A stretch of DNA of 59,314 nt, from assembly GCA_016783485.1 (NCBI GenBank), contig JADHWM010000003.1, positions 1 to 59,314 on the forward strand. Reading direction: 5' to 3'. Source of the DNA: Candidatus Bathyarchaeota archaeon. Lineage in GTDB: Archaea; Thermoproteota; Bathyarchaeia; TCS64. Each line of letters starts with the position of its first letter. Position 1 is the stretch's first letter. A model generated the notes under the pieces. It was not told the DNA's origin and ran no database searches. It worked only from the letters and a program-made list of their open reading frames with translations. Shown here piece by piece: positions 1 to 8,512 of this stretch. Made by a program: the position numbers and the translations under genes.

Positions 1-240
1 GATCCTCCGGGCCAGCTCTATCCCGTCCAGACCGGCCATCTGGAAATCGGACACGATGCAGTCATAGGTCACGCTCTCGAGCCGTTCCAGGGCGTCCTCG
101 GGTGAGGCCACAGATTCAATGGCTAGGTCTTCATCCGCCATCTCCAGGAACGCCTTGGCGTAATCCAGGTGGGTCGCCTCGTCGTCGACGTGGAGGACAC
201 GGATCTTGCTGGGTCTGGGAGATGGCTCTGGCTGCACCAT
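1..240 (-). CDS. Response regulator receiver (REC) domain protein, truncated by the window edge
   Basis: Reverse-complement translation MVQPEPSPRPSKIRVLHVDDEATHLDYAKAFLEMADEDLAIESVASPEDALERLESVTYDCIVSDFQMAGLDGIELARRI; DDE acidic pocket and VSDFQMAGLDG phospho-Asp motif. Not in the ORF track because it is open at the edge. Confidence 0.9.
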   Translation of the reverse strand, partial: MVQPEPSPRPSKIRVLHVDDEATHLDYAKAFLEMADEDLAIESVASPEDALERLESVTYDCIVSDFQMAGLDGIELARRI

Positions 241-410
241 GGCTGACAAGTAGAATTTCTTTACCCCGTCTATATACATTCTTACAGAACGCGATATACT
301 CCCAAAGCGCGAGTTGGCACATGGTTCTGGGGCTTCGCCGAGAGAGTGGGGATATTCTTGCCGTGTCCCCCCCTGAAAAATATTAAAAACATGAAAAACG
401 GGTTCAACCC

Positions 411-1772
411 ATGCCCGAATTTTCAGAGATACTCGACAACATCCCCGACAGGGAGAGATACTACACCGTAGACGAGCTCCACCGGAGGACCCTGGATCTG
501 GCGAGCGAGTACCCCGACAAGGTGGAACTCCTGGACCTCGGACCGTCCACCGAGGGGGAGACCATCGAGTGCCTCAAGATAGGGGATGGGAGATACAACG
601 CCCTGGTCCACGGCTTCCCCAACAGCGAGGAGCCCTACGGCGGCAACGTGCTGGACAACTTCTCCAGGGCCCTGGTGGAGAACGACGATATCCGGGAGGC
701 CCTCGACTACACATGGTATCTCGTGAAGTGCAGCGACCCCGACGCCGCCCGAAGGAACGAAGGGTTTCACAAGGGGCCCCTCACGCCCCTCAACTTCAGC
801 CTCAACTACTACAGGACCCCCTACAGCATCACCCCCGACGGCTGCTTCCCCATCAGGTTCGGCCCCCTGGACCTGAACAGCCCCGTCCCGGAGACCCGGG
901 CCCTCATGAAGGTCCTGGACCGGGTGAAGGTCCACCTCATCAGCGCCCTCCACATGATGAAGTGGGGGGGCATCAGCTACATGGTGCCCTTCCCGTGCAC
1001 CGGACTCTACGCGGACCTCCAGAACAACGCCCGAAGGTTCAACGTATTCCCCCGGAAGAGGCCGGGGACGATGCTGGCCCCGGGGATCATGCACGCGGAG
1101 TACCTGACCCCGGCCCGGAACTGGGTGAGGCATCATGCGGTGGGGAACACCAACATCGAGCCCATCCAGGGCTGCGACGCCTACGAGTACGCCCAGGTGC
1201 TGAACCCCGACGCGTTCATCATCATCCCGGAGTGCTGCATCTGGTACGAGCCCCGGATGCTGGACGACCGTGTCAGCGAGTCCACCCTGGGGGAGGCTTT
1301 CCAGTACGGGAACGAGGTGACCAACCGGGCGAACAGCTTCCTCCTGGACGTCTGGGGGAGGGCGCTGCCCCACATGGTGACTGAGACCCCGTACAGGTTC
1401 ATGGTGGAGGACTACATGGAGCCCCTCATCAGTAAGTACACCAACGTGAGCAACCCCCCCTTCAAGTTCGACGCCAGGGTCCACGCCCGGAAGGCCACCG
1501 TGGCCGAGAAGATCGGGATCGAGGGGCACGACGACATCTACAGGATGTTCAAGCTGGGGGGGCTGAGGAGGGCCCTGGACGAGGAGTTCGAGGCCACCGG
1601 GAGCCCTGAGGTGGAGGCGCTGAGGGACGAGGCCCACGCCGAGCTGCTGGAGTACGACGGCTTCCTCCATGCGAATTACGATGTTGTGAACCATCCCATC
1701 AGGAATCTGGTGGGGATGAGCACAGGATGCCTCATGCACAGCGCCCTCTACGCTAAGACCCTCCAGCGGTAA
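411..1772 (+). CDS. M14-family zinc carboxypeptidase-like protein
   Basis: 453 aa ORF; HGFPNSEEPYGG resembles the M14 HxnE zinc motif of the GFPHPNEP type; SALHMM and later conserved blocks. Confidence 0.75.
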   Translation: MPEFSEILDNIPDRERYYTVDELHRRTLDLASEYPDKVELLDLGPSTEGETIECLKIGDGRYNALVHGFPNSEEPYGGNVLDNFSRALVENDDIREALDYTWYLVKCSDPDAARRNEGFHKGPLTPLNFSLNYYRTPYSITPDGCFPIRFGPLDLNSPVPETRALMKVLDRVKVHLISALHMMKWGGISYMVPFPCTGLYADLQNNARRFNVFPRKRPGTMLAPGIMHAEYLTPARNWVRHHAVGNTNIEPIQGCDAYEYAQVLNPDAFIIIPECCIWYEPRMLDDRVSESTLGEAFQYGNEVTNRANSFLLDVWGRALPHMVTETPYRFMVEDYMEPLISKYTNVSNPPFKFDARVHARKATVAEKIGIEGHDDIYRMFKLGGLRRALDEEFEATGSPEVEALRDEAHAELLEYDGFLHANYDVVNHPIRNLVGMSTGCLMHSALYAKTLQR

Positions 1773-1987
1773 TTCCGGGTTTATACCTTTTTTGGGAAAA
1801 TAGTGCGCACGTTATCTCCGGAGATGTTCCATACTTTCTCCTCCGCCTCGGCTGCGCGCTCTGCGGCCTCTCGCGCGATCAGGGTGAAGTGAAGAACAGA
1901 GTGTGGGGGGGACGGGGATCAATGTTGCGGGCGCGGAACTGTTCCAGGGAGTATTCAGGGTTTTTGATGTTCTCTTCAGCGATTCTC

Positions 1988-3184
1988 TCATGGTTGTGGT
2001 TCCTTGGCTAGGAAAAATAGGATGAGCATCGCCATGAGCATCATCGCCCCGTGGGAGAAGCCCATGGCCTGGTACCCTGAGAGGAGAACTATCAGGCCGC
2101 CCAGCCCCGTGCCCAGCACGCCTCCGAGGCTGAATGTGGCCTGGCTGAGAGACATCACCGTTCCCCTGAACCTTGGCACCTGCTCAAGCGTGAGGGCGTT
2201 CGCCGCGGTGAAGACGATGGCCGAGAAGGTGCTCCCCAGGAACCTGGCCCCCGTGGAGAGCCAGAGGTTCGGGATGTTGAGGTAGGCGAAGATGGACAGG
2301 GCGGCCAGGGCGGCGGGCCAGAGCATCGTGGTCTTCCTTCCGAACCGGGAGACGAGGCGTCCGCAGATGCGGGTCCCCGAGATGAAGCAGACCGAGGAGC
2401 CTATGACGAGGAGGGAGGCCTGGGCCGTCGAGAGGCCGAACTGCTCCCTGTAGTAGGAGGGGGCGTAGGAGACCATCGCCATGTATGCAGCGGAGATGAA
2501 GGCAGTGCCAGCTAGGCATGCGACCGCAGAAGTGTTCGTGAGGACTCCCTTGAAGCCCTCCATGAGGCCCGCCCCCTCTCCTCGTTCTCCCTTGTTTTCT
2601 TGTCCCGACGGCACGAACCTGACCGCGAGGAACAGTCCCAGCATGGAGACCGGCAGCACGAACCAGAGGAAAGACCCTCGCCAGCCCACGAATCCGGAGA
2701 TGTATCCTATAATCGGGGCCCCTACGAGGTGGGCGCCCGACATGCCGGCGATGATCCAGCTGAGGGCGTTGGCCCTCTGCTCGGGGGGAAAGTGCTCGGC
2801 AACCAGTGTGAAGGCCATCGGCCCTACGAGGGACCCCGCCATCCCCGTCAGAGCGTAGACGGCGAGGAGCACCGTGAAGCTGGGGGCCAGTATGCAGCCG
2901 GCCGTCGAGGCTACGAGAAGGCCAAGCCCCCCGATGAGCAGGGATTTGGGTCTGAAACGGAGGCTGAGGGCGCTGATAAGGAGGGCGGACAAGACCCCGA
3001 CGATGGAGGCCGCCGTCCCCACCTGCCCTGTGACGCCGACCGCCTGTCCGAAGGATTCGCCTATATCGATGAGGAGGAGGCCGGTCACGATGCCCGGGGG
3101 CATCGTGGCGAAACGGGAGATCACCAGGGACGGGAGGACCATCCGCCCCGGGTTTCCGACCGTTTCGGCCTCAGCGTCGCCCAT
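1988..3184 (-). CDS. Major facilitator superfamily transporter
   Basis: 398 aa with about 12 hydrophobic segments and MFS-type glycine-rich helices. Confidence 0.85.
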   Translation of the reverse strand: MGDAEAETVGNPGRMVLPSLVISRFATMPPGIVTGLLLIDIGESFGQAVGVTGQVGTAASIVGVLSALLISALSLRFRPKSLLIGGLGLLVASTAGCILAPSFTVLLAVYALTGMAGSLVGPMAFTLVAEHFPPEQRANALSWIIAGMSGAHLVGAPIIGYISGFVGWRGSFLWFVLPVSMLGLFLAVRFVPSGQENKGERGEGAGLMEGFKGVLTNTSAVACLAGTAFISAAYMAMVSYAPSYYREQFGLSTAQASLLVIGSSVCFISGTRICGRLVSRFGRKTTMLWPAALAALSIFAYLNIPNLWLSTGARFLGSTFSAIVFTAANALTLEQVPRFRGTVMSLSQATFSLGGVLGTGLGGLIVLLSGYQAMGFSHGAMMLMAMLILFFLAKEPQP

Positions 3185-3291
3185 TCAATTCACCGGCTCC
3201 ATTTTCTCGCTGCTGTGCGTGTTAAAGCCTCAGGTTCTATCCATTATTTATAATGCAGGCTGCCCGCGGGGAGACGTGGTTGACGCCTTCT

Positions 3292-3825
3292 CTATGAGCT
3301 GAAGTAGCCGTCGGCGTCGGTCGTCTCCGGCGGCAGGCCCCTCTCGACCCTCATCTTGGATTCCTCGCCTGCCAGGTACTCGAACCACATCCACCAGTCG
3401 GGGTTGTCGTATCTTTTCCTCTGCTCCTCGATCACGGGCCTCCACTTGCGCCACTGCATGGATGCCCCCAATCCCTGCAGCAGGTGGTAGACGGAGTCCC
3501 GGTCGATGAGCCCCCGGTGCAGGTGGTAGCCGATCCCGTCCAGGTATGTCCACAGGCGGTAGCGTTTGGTGTAGTTGTCCCGGTTCACCGAGGAGTCGTA
3601 TTTCCTCAGGAAATCGTCGTAGTCGGTATATTCGGCCTCGAGGAGTTCGGTGTAGTCGTTGAGCCACTCCTTGGTGAGCAGGTTCTCCCTCAGCTGCATC
3701 AGCGTCTGCGTCCTCCTGGCCTTGTTCGCGTTCCGTATGGTCAAAATGTAGTATGATAATCCCGCGAGGACCCCGAAGATGGCCACAACGTCCCGGGTCA
3801 TCTGCAGTGTGACTGGATCAATCAT
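3292..3825 (-). CDS. Hypothetical protein with N-terminal membrane anchor (DUF4760-like architecture)
   Basis: 177 aa; single N-terminal hydrophobic helix (VVAIFGVLAGLSYYILTI) followed by a charged helical domain. Confidence 0.6.
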   Translation of the reverse strand: MIDPVTLQMTRDVVAIFGVLAGLSYYILTIRNANKARRTQTLMQLRENLLTKEWLNDYTELLEAEYTDYDDFLRKYDSSVNRDNYTKRYRLWTYLDGIGYHLHRGLIDRDSVYHLLQGLGASMQWRKWRPVIEEQRKRYDNPDWWMWFEYLAGEESKMRVERGLPPETTDADGYFSS

Positions 3826-3907
3826 CCTAGATCGAAGATTATGAGGTTGAACTGCGGAAAAGAGTATGGGGGAAGGATGAAAGGTGAAGTGAGGGTAACA
3901 TTATGGA

Positions 3908-4525
3908 TTATAACGTCCATCCGAGTAGCTTAACCGCTTGAATTATGTCTTCCTTGATCATGCGTCTCTTACTTCGTTCAATAAAAAAGGCTGGACCCGC
4001 TTGAAGATACGAAGGAAACACACGGATCTCCCCGTAATAATACTCGTCTCCCCTGATCTTATACGTAGAACCGACTGGAATCACTCGTTCTCCCAGTCGC
4101 CGTTTAGCGATATAGTTGACCGCTTTGATGGCGAAATCACCCATGAGCATGATCACCTTGACGTTGGGGAAAAGGGCCAGTTCTCCTTCGAGGCGATGCG
4201 AGCAGTTCTTTATGGTTGCCGCTTTTACGGTGTATCCCTGTTTTCCGCATTTAATCGCTGTTGTGAAGTAGACTCCTCTCTCGACTAGGTCATTTATTGA
4301 TTCTACTTGGATTCCTGCGTCTTTGAATGCTTGGACTGTGGTTTGGCTGAAAAGGGATTCTTTTCCAGAGTAGTAATAGTCGGTGTGTTCGTGTGGGGCT
4401 GCTTCGGAGACCATGATCATCTGGATGGTTTCTGGGATTATCTCCGCTTGAGGTATGATGTACTTTGAATTGTCTACGTCTAGACATGGGAAAGTGGTGC
4501 AGCTTATGTGTTCACCCGGCTTCAT
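3908..4525 (-). CDS. Uracil-DNA glycosylase superfamily-like protein
   Basis: 205 aa; IMVSEAAP near the N-terminus, TTAIKCGKQGY, and VKVIMLMGDFAIKAVN resemble UDG family 4/5-like motifs. Confidence 0.55.
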   Translation of the reverse strand: MKPGEHISCTTFPCLDVDNSKYIIPQAEIIPETIQMIMVSEAAPHEHTDYYYSGKESLFSQTTVQAFKDAGIQVESINDLVERGVYFTTAIKCGKQGYTVKAATIKNCSHRLEGELALFPNVKVIMLMGDFAIKAVNYIAKRRLGERVIPVGSTYKIRGDEYYYGEIRVFPSYLQAGPAFFIERSKRRMIKEDIIQAVKLLGWTL

Positions 4526-4581
4526 AGAAAATCCTCAGGTACAGTTACGGTGAGGTGAGCATAAGATTGTTGGATTCAAAG

Positions 4582-4678
4582 TTTGGACCGTCAAAAACGT
4601 TATAGACGTAAAGGATCAGTTGTCACTCAAGGTTCTATTGGTTAACTGGTGGAGTCCTAGCCCCGAGGTGGGGGGCTA
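4582..4678 (+). promoter_or_regulatory. Shared upstream element, copy 1 (promoter-like box, AAGGATCA, two stem-loops)
   Basis: TTTGGACCGTCAAAAACGTTATAGAC-GTAAAGGATCA followed by AGGTTC... hairpin and TAGCCCC-GAGGTGG-GGGGCTA hairpin (4658-4678). Aligns with copies at 5069, 5882 and 6518. Confidence 0.75.
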
Positions 4679-4711
4679 TACAAATACCAAGATAGAAAGG
4701 AGACATGAAAC

Positions 4712-5011
4712 ATGAAGGTTGTAAAATACTATGAATTTGCCGTAGAGGATCAAGATGAGATGTTTGAAAAATGGGGAAAGTATCTAGAAAAAAGTGCCAA
4801 GACGCCTGAGAAATATCCAACGTATATTTTTGGACCATCTGCGCTCGCCAAAGTTGGTGAATATATGAAAGGTATCTCGATAATGGAAGTTGACAATGAA
4901 GAGCAACTGATAAACTATTTACTCGAACTCTCACCCCCGCTCAAGGCCAAGTTTGAGCTCTTGTATGATGGCGGAAAGTACGTTCAAGCCTATATGACGA
5001 GGAAGAAATAG
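4712..5011 (+). CDS. Small protein, probable dimeric alpha/beta-barrel (DUF3303/EthD-like) fold
   Basis: 99 aa MKVVKYYEFAVEDQDEMFEKWGKYLE...; AAAGGAG ribosome-binding site just upstream. Confidence 0.65.
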   Translation: MKVVKYYEFAVEDQDEMFEKWGKYLEKSAKTPEKYPTYIFGPSALAKVGEYMKGISIMEVDNEEQLINYLLELSPPLKAKFELLYDGGKYVQAYMTRKK

Positions 5012-5068
5012 CTTGAAGAGTCAATGGATACTATCCCCATCTTTTTTCTTGAAACCCCTCAGAACTTT

Positions 5069-5161
5069 TAGACTATCCAAAATGTTTTAGACCTGAAGGA
5101 TCCGTTGACATTCACGGTTCTACTGGCTAACGGTTGAACCTAGCCCCGAGTTGGGGGGCTA
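5069..5161 (+). promoter_or_regulatory. Shared upstream element, copy 2
   Basis: TTTTAGACTATCCAAAATGTTTTAGACCTGAAGGATCC, GGTTC(5116-5120)/GAACC(5136-5140) stem and TAGCCCC/GGGGCTA stem (5141-5161). Confidence 0.75.
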
Positions 5162-5196
5162 TACAAGTACCAAAGGAGATGAGAAGTGAAACACAG

Positions 5197-5460
5197 ATGA
5201 CTATAGCACAATATTATTTCGACTGGAAGGGACCAAGAGACACAGTGAAGGAATACGGAGAGAAACTAGTAAAAGCCTGTGAGAAAACAGGAACCAAGTT
5301 CCATGGTATTTATGGACCCGGTCAGGACAAATGGAACTTTGTTGCTATGATAGAGGCAGAAGACATGCAAGAATGTATGAAGCCATTTCAAGAAGCTGGT
5401 GGTATGCCTGAAAACATGCCTCACTTCATCGTGAAGTTCTTCAATAAAGTCTACCCCTAA
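5197..5460 (+). CDS. Small protein, probable dimeric alpha/beta-barrel (DUF3303/EthD-like) fold
   Basis: MTIAQYYFDWKGPRDTVKEYGEKLVKACEKTGTKFHGIYGPGQ...; the ORF track start (5134, TTG) lies inside the leader, while ATG 5197 follows AAAGGAGATGAG. Confidence 0.65.
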   Translation: MTIAQYYFDWKGPRDTVKEYGEKLVKACEKTGTKFHGIYGPGQDKWNFVAMIEAEDMQECMKPFQEAGGMPENMPHFIVKFFNKVYP

Positions 5461-5490
5461 ATATTCAATAACCTCCTTCCAGAACCCCCC

Positions 5491-5526
5491 CTCTTTTTTC
5501 TTGAAACCACTCAGATGCTGATTCTA
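5491..5526 (+). repeat. Shared 3' element (T-rich tract plus GAAACCACTCAGATGCTGATTCTA)
   Basis: ctcttttttcttgaaaccactcagatgctgattcta; related copies at 5041-5062 (partial), 6421-6463 and 6881-6929. Confidence 0.7.
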
Positions 5527-5600
5527 AGGATGATTACGAGGAGTTCCATAGTTAGTTGTATATAATTCAATGAGGATTTCTTGAATGAGGAGGCCCATGG

Positions 5601-5837
5601 TTGTCAGTTAAAGACCGGATGGAGGACATGCTGAATGCGATCGAAGAGGCTGGCAGCGATGGTGTTGAGATGAAGGATCTGGTGAAGAATTACTATGAGA
5701 AATGGGGATTCAGGCTGTCTACCATCAAGGGTTATGTTCATGATCTCGAGGAGCTTGAGAAGGTCAGGATTGTGGGGACGAGGATCTACCATGCCAGCTT
5801 TGAACCTCCAAGGGGATTGGTTCGTTCCACCAGATAG
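5601..5837 (+). CDS. Small winged-helix-like DNA-binding protein
   Basis: 78 aa MSVKDRMEDMLNAIEEAGSDGVEMKDLVKNYYEKWGFRLSTIKGYVHDLEELEKVRIVGTRIYH; wHTH-like pattern, TTG start. Confidence 0.55.
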   Translation: MSVKDRMEDMLNAIEEAGSDGVEMKDLVKNYYEKWGFRLSTIKGYVHDLEELEKVRIVGTRIYHASFEPPRGLVRSTR

Positions 5838-5881
5838 TAGTGGGTTTCACGACACTAACATTGTTTCACATATAATCTTGT

Positions 5882-5971
5882 TTTGACTCTCAAAAACGTT
5901 ATAGACCCGAAGGATCAGGTGAAGTTCAAGGTTCTACTATGGTAGTGGAACCTAGCTCCAATGGGGAGATT
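5882..5971 (+). promoter_or_regulatory. Shared upstream element, copy 3
   Basis: TTTGACTCTCAAAAACGTTATAGACCCGAAGGATCAGGTGAAGTTCAAGGTTC...GAACCT stem, then CTCC/GGAG hairpin in place of TAGCCCC/GGGGCTA. Confidence 0.75.
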
Positions 5972-5973
5972 AT

Positions 5974-6354
5974 TTGGTTAAAGTGAATGGAAAAAAAGTG
6001 GAGTGGGATAGAGCACCGAATTTTGTGAATGATGTTCAGAGAAAGGTGCTCTGGAAGGACGAGAAAACAGGAGCTTTGTTCGCTATCTATAGAATCCCGA
6101 AGGGTCTCGACTCTAAAGAACAGTTTCCTCATAGCCATCCCCTTGCGAATCAATTTAGGTTTAACATTTCTGGAGAAATGGAGATGCCTAATGGCACAAT
6201 AATATCATTTTCAGAAGACGATTACGGATTCAATTATTGTCCTAAAAACGAGGAACATGGCGCTGTACCAAAGGGGGTCAAAGTCCACAAGGACTGGATT
6301 TACCTCCACTACTTTGATGGACCCGATGATTGGGATGACTCTGATAGGGACTAG
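5974..6354 (+). CDS. Cupin-like small protein
   Basis: 126 aa; FPHSHPLANQFRFNISGEMEMPNGTIISF...EEHGAVPKG is cupin-like; TTG or internal GTG start. Confidence 0.55.
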   Translation: MVKVNGKKVEWDRAPNFVNDVQRKVLWKDEKTGALFAIYRIPKGLDSKEQFPHSHPLANQFRFNISGEMEMPNGTIISFSEDDYGFNYCPKNEEHGAVPKGVKVHKDWIYLHYFDGPDDWDDSDRD

Positions 6355-6420
6355 CCGGTTATTCATGAGACTTTTTCTTCATAAATCATCAATGGACTCC
6401 TGCTAGCCCCTAATCCTCGT

Positions 6421-6463
6421 TCTTTTTCTTTAAACCACTCCTATGCTGAATCTAGTGAAGAAT
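6421..6463 (+). repeat. Shared 3' element
   Basis: tctttttctttaaaccactcctatgctgaatctagtgaagaat. Confidence 0.65.
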
Positions 6464-6517
6464 AGATCATTGGGGATGAATGAGGTATTATACTTACCAC
6501 AATGCTTGCATATCTCA

Positions 6518-6590
6518 TTTTGACTGTCCAAAACGTTATAGACAGGAAGGATCAGGTGAAGTTCAAGGTTCCGCTGAGATAATGGAACCT
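6518..6590 (+). promoter_or_regulatory. Shared upstream element, copy 4
   Basis: TTTTGACTGTCCAAAACGTTATAGACAGGAAGGATCAGGTGAAGTTCAAGGTTCC...GGAACCT perfect stem; lacks the second hairpin. Confidence 0.75.
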
Positions 6591-6609
6591 GGATCAGAGG
6601 TTGAAGAAA

Positions 6610-6870
6610 ATGCCTGAAATGAAATATTTCATCGTATACGCAAACTGGAAACCAGAAATTCAAGGACTAGACAGCGTGAAGGAAGCCATGGAGAAATACA
6701 CGAAAGTAATCGAAGAGGCTGGATGCAAAGTGAAGCTCTGGGGTTCAGCTCTGGGTGTTCCAGAGACTGCGCTAATCGTCATAAAAGGCAGTCCTGAAAA
6801 CTACTTGAAATTACTCCCACTACAGGCACCGTATACGAACACAAGAACCCATGTAGTGCTAACGTTCTAA
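6610..6870 (+). CDS. Small protein, probable dimeric alpha/beta-barrel (DUF3303/EthD-like) fold
   Basis: MPEMKYFIVYANWKPEIQGLDSVKEAMEKYTKVIEEAGCKVKLWGSALGVPETALIVIKGSPENYLKLLPLQ; preceded by GAGG. ORF track starts 9 nt earlier at TTG. Confidence 0.65.
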   Translation: MPEMKYFIVYANWKPEIQGLDSVKEAMEKYTKVIEEAGCKVKLWGSALGVPETALIVIKGSPENYLKLLPLQAPYTNTRTHVVLTF

Positions 6871-6880
6871 ACAAAAGACT

Positions 6881-6929
6881 CCCCTTTTTTATGAAATCAC
6901 TCAGATGCTGATTCTAGTGAAGAAAAGAG
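6881..6929 (+). repeat. Shared 3' element
   Basis: cccctttttt-atgaaatcactcagatgctgattctagtgaagaaaagag; the adjoining gaaaagagtatgggg also occurs near 3855-3872. Confidence 0.65.
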
Positions 6930-7314
6930 TATGGGGACAGGCATCCACCCGTGAACCCTCCCCAAACAACCCTAAACACCAAAACAACCCACAAAACAAA
7001 CCCTGATAGAGGGGGGGAGGGGGGGGGTCATGCATCGGAACCTGAATAATCAATCCCTAGACGAAAGGAACCTGAAACCCCTCCCGATCACCATCGAATC
7101 ATGTCAAAAGGAGCACTTATACATACCCAAAAAACGCCCCACCAGAGGAGGCTCCTCCACAAGCCACAGAGGCTCCATTCATGCAACCCAGAAGCTATCA
7201 AGAACCAAACAACAACAAAACAAACCAGAAAAAACCCCCCAAAACCAAAAATAACCCACAAAACACCCCTAACCACACCACCCACCCCAGGAAAAAAATC
7301 CACCACATAAAAAG

Positions 7315-7389
7315 TGGGCCGGGCCGGATTCGAACCGGCGGCTTCCGCCTCGTAAAGGCGGCGTCCTAACCAGGCTGGACCACCGGCCC
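7315..7389 (-). tRNA. tRNA-Val (anticodon UAC)
   Basis: Reverse complement GGGCCGG TG GTCC AGCCTGGTTA GGAC G CCGCC TTTACGA GGCGG AAGCC GCCGG TTCGAAT CCGGC CCGGCCC A: all four stems pair perfectly; no encoded CCA, no intron. Confidence 0.95.
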
Positions 7390-7421
7390 CCAGATACAAC
7401 ACCCGCAACCCAAATATACAA

Positions 7422-7949
7422 CTATCGAGAACCCAGCATCCCCACGATCTCCCCGTGGAGCGCCCACATACGCGCCACCGCCGGGTGGTCCTCCCCCAGC
7501 TCCTCCGCCATTCTCCCTACCGTCACACCGAACTCCACCTCCCCCGCCCCCTCAGCCAGTTTATCAGCGTAGCACACCAGCTTCTCCTCCAACGAGTCAG
7601 GCACATACACGCCCACGGGTAACCCCAGCTCCAACGCCTCATCCGCCGGGATGCCCGCCCCCACATGCCTCTCGATGATCCTTACCACGGCCAACGGGAG
7701 CCCCAGCCCCCTCGCCAACTCCCCCCCCACAGCCCCATGCCCGATGCCATGAGTGACGCTCCTACCCAGATCATGGAGCAACGCCCCCGCCTCCACCAAA
7801 GCGAGATCCACATCGAACCCCGCATCGACAAGCTCACCCCCGATCCGAGCAGCCAACCCCGCCACATTCACACAGTGACGGACAACCCCCCGACTGCACC
7901 CAGCATCCCTAAGAATCCCCAGGGCCTCACCCCGCCCCGGGAGGCTCAA
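7422..7949 (-). CDS. HD/HDIG-domain phosphohydrolase-like protein
   Basis: 175 aa; HCVNVAGLAARIG...LLHDLGRSVTHGIGHGAVGGELARGLGL HD motif. Confidence 0.85.
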   Translation of the reverse strand: MSLPGRGEALGILRDAGCSRGVVRHCVNVAGLAARIGGELVDAGFDVDLALVEAGALLHDLGRSVTHGIGHGAVGGELARGLGLPLAVVRIIERHVGAGIPADEALELGLPVGVYVPDSLEEKLVCYADKLAEGAGEVEFGVTVGRMAEELGEDHPAVARMWALHGEIVGMLGSR

Positions 7950-8464
7950 GCCTCGAGCTCTCCCTCGATCTCCTCGATCTTTCCCTCGAGGAAATCAATG
8001 TAAACCTCATTATCCACCGGCTTAAGGGGCTCCCCGCAAACCGGACAATTAAACACCATATCCATGGCCTCCTCGAAAGTGATCCGGGGGCACTCCCCCG
8101 ACCCACAACGATAGAACTCGTGATCCAGCTCATGCCTCAGCCTCGTCTTCAGCTTCCTCAGGATCTTACCCTTCATCCCCGTAATGAAAGCCTCGATCAA
8201 CTCCTGCTGGAGCCTCCACTGAAAAATGAACCAACCAGTATCTTTATCCCTGAACCGCCTAGACGTCACCAGGCTGTGATTATAGAACCGGTAAAGGATC
8301 TTCCTAACCTCGTTTATCTGTATCTCCGTCTGCTCTGCGATCTCCTCCACCGTGATCTCATTCACACTCCTGATCGCATCTATTATCATGACCCCCTCCT
8401 CCCCCCCGAGGATCAACGCGATCTGGTCCACGGTCTCATCGCTGACATTACTATACAAGCTCAT
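7946..8464 (-). CDS. tfe: Transcription initiation factor E, alpha subunit (TFE)
   Basis: 172 aa; N-terminal wHTH and C-terminal zinc ribbon (YRCGSGECPRITFEEAMDMVFNCPVCGEPL). Confidence 0.9.
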   Translation of the reverse strand: MSLYSNVSDETVDQIALILGGEEGVMIIDAIRSVNEITVEEIAEQTEIQINEVRKILYRFYNHSLVTSRRFRDKDTGWFIFQWRLQQELIEAFITGMKGKILRKLKTRLRHELDHEFYRCGSGECPRITFEEAMDMVFNCPVCGEPLKPVDNEVYIDFLEGKIEEIEGELEA

Positions 8465-8512
8465 GACTCTTCCCGGATTCCACTATAATAGCCACATCGC
8501 CGGACTTAAAGC

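Noticed and set aside
423-1739. 438-aa minus-strand ORF opposite the M14 carboxypeptidase
   Set aside because: Shadow ORF of a GC-rich gene: low-complexity H/V/G/P composition, no recognisable domain, and the sense frame has clear motifs.
4582-6929. CRISPR-like or transposon-like repeat array
   Set aside because: The repeats are spaced by ORFs of different lengths, are not short regular spacers, and no cas or transposase gene or terminal inverted repeats were seen.
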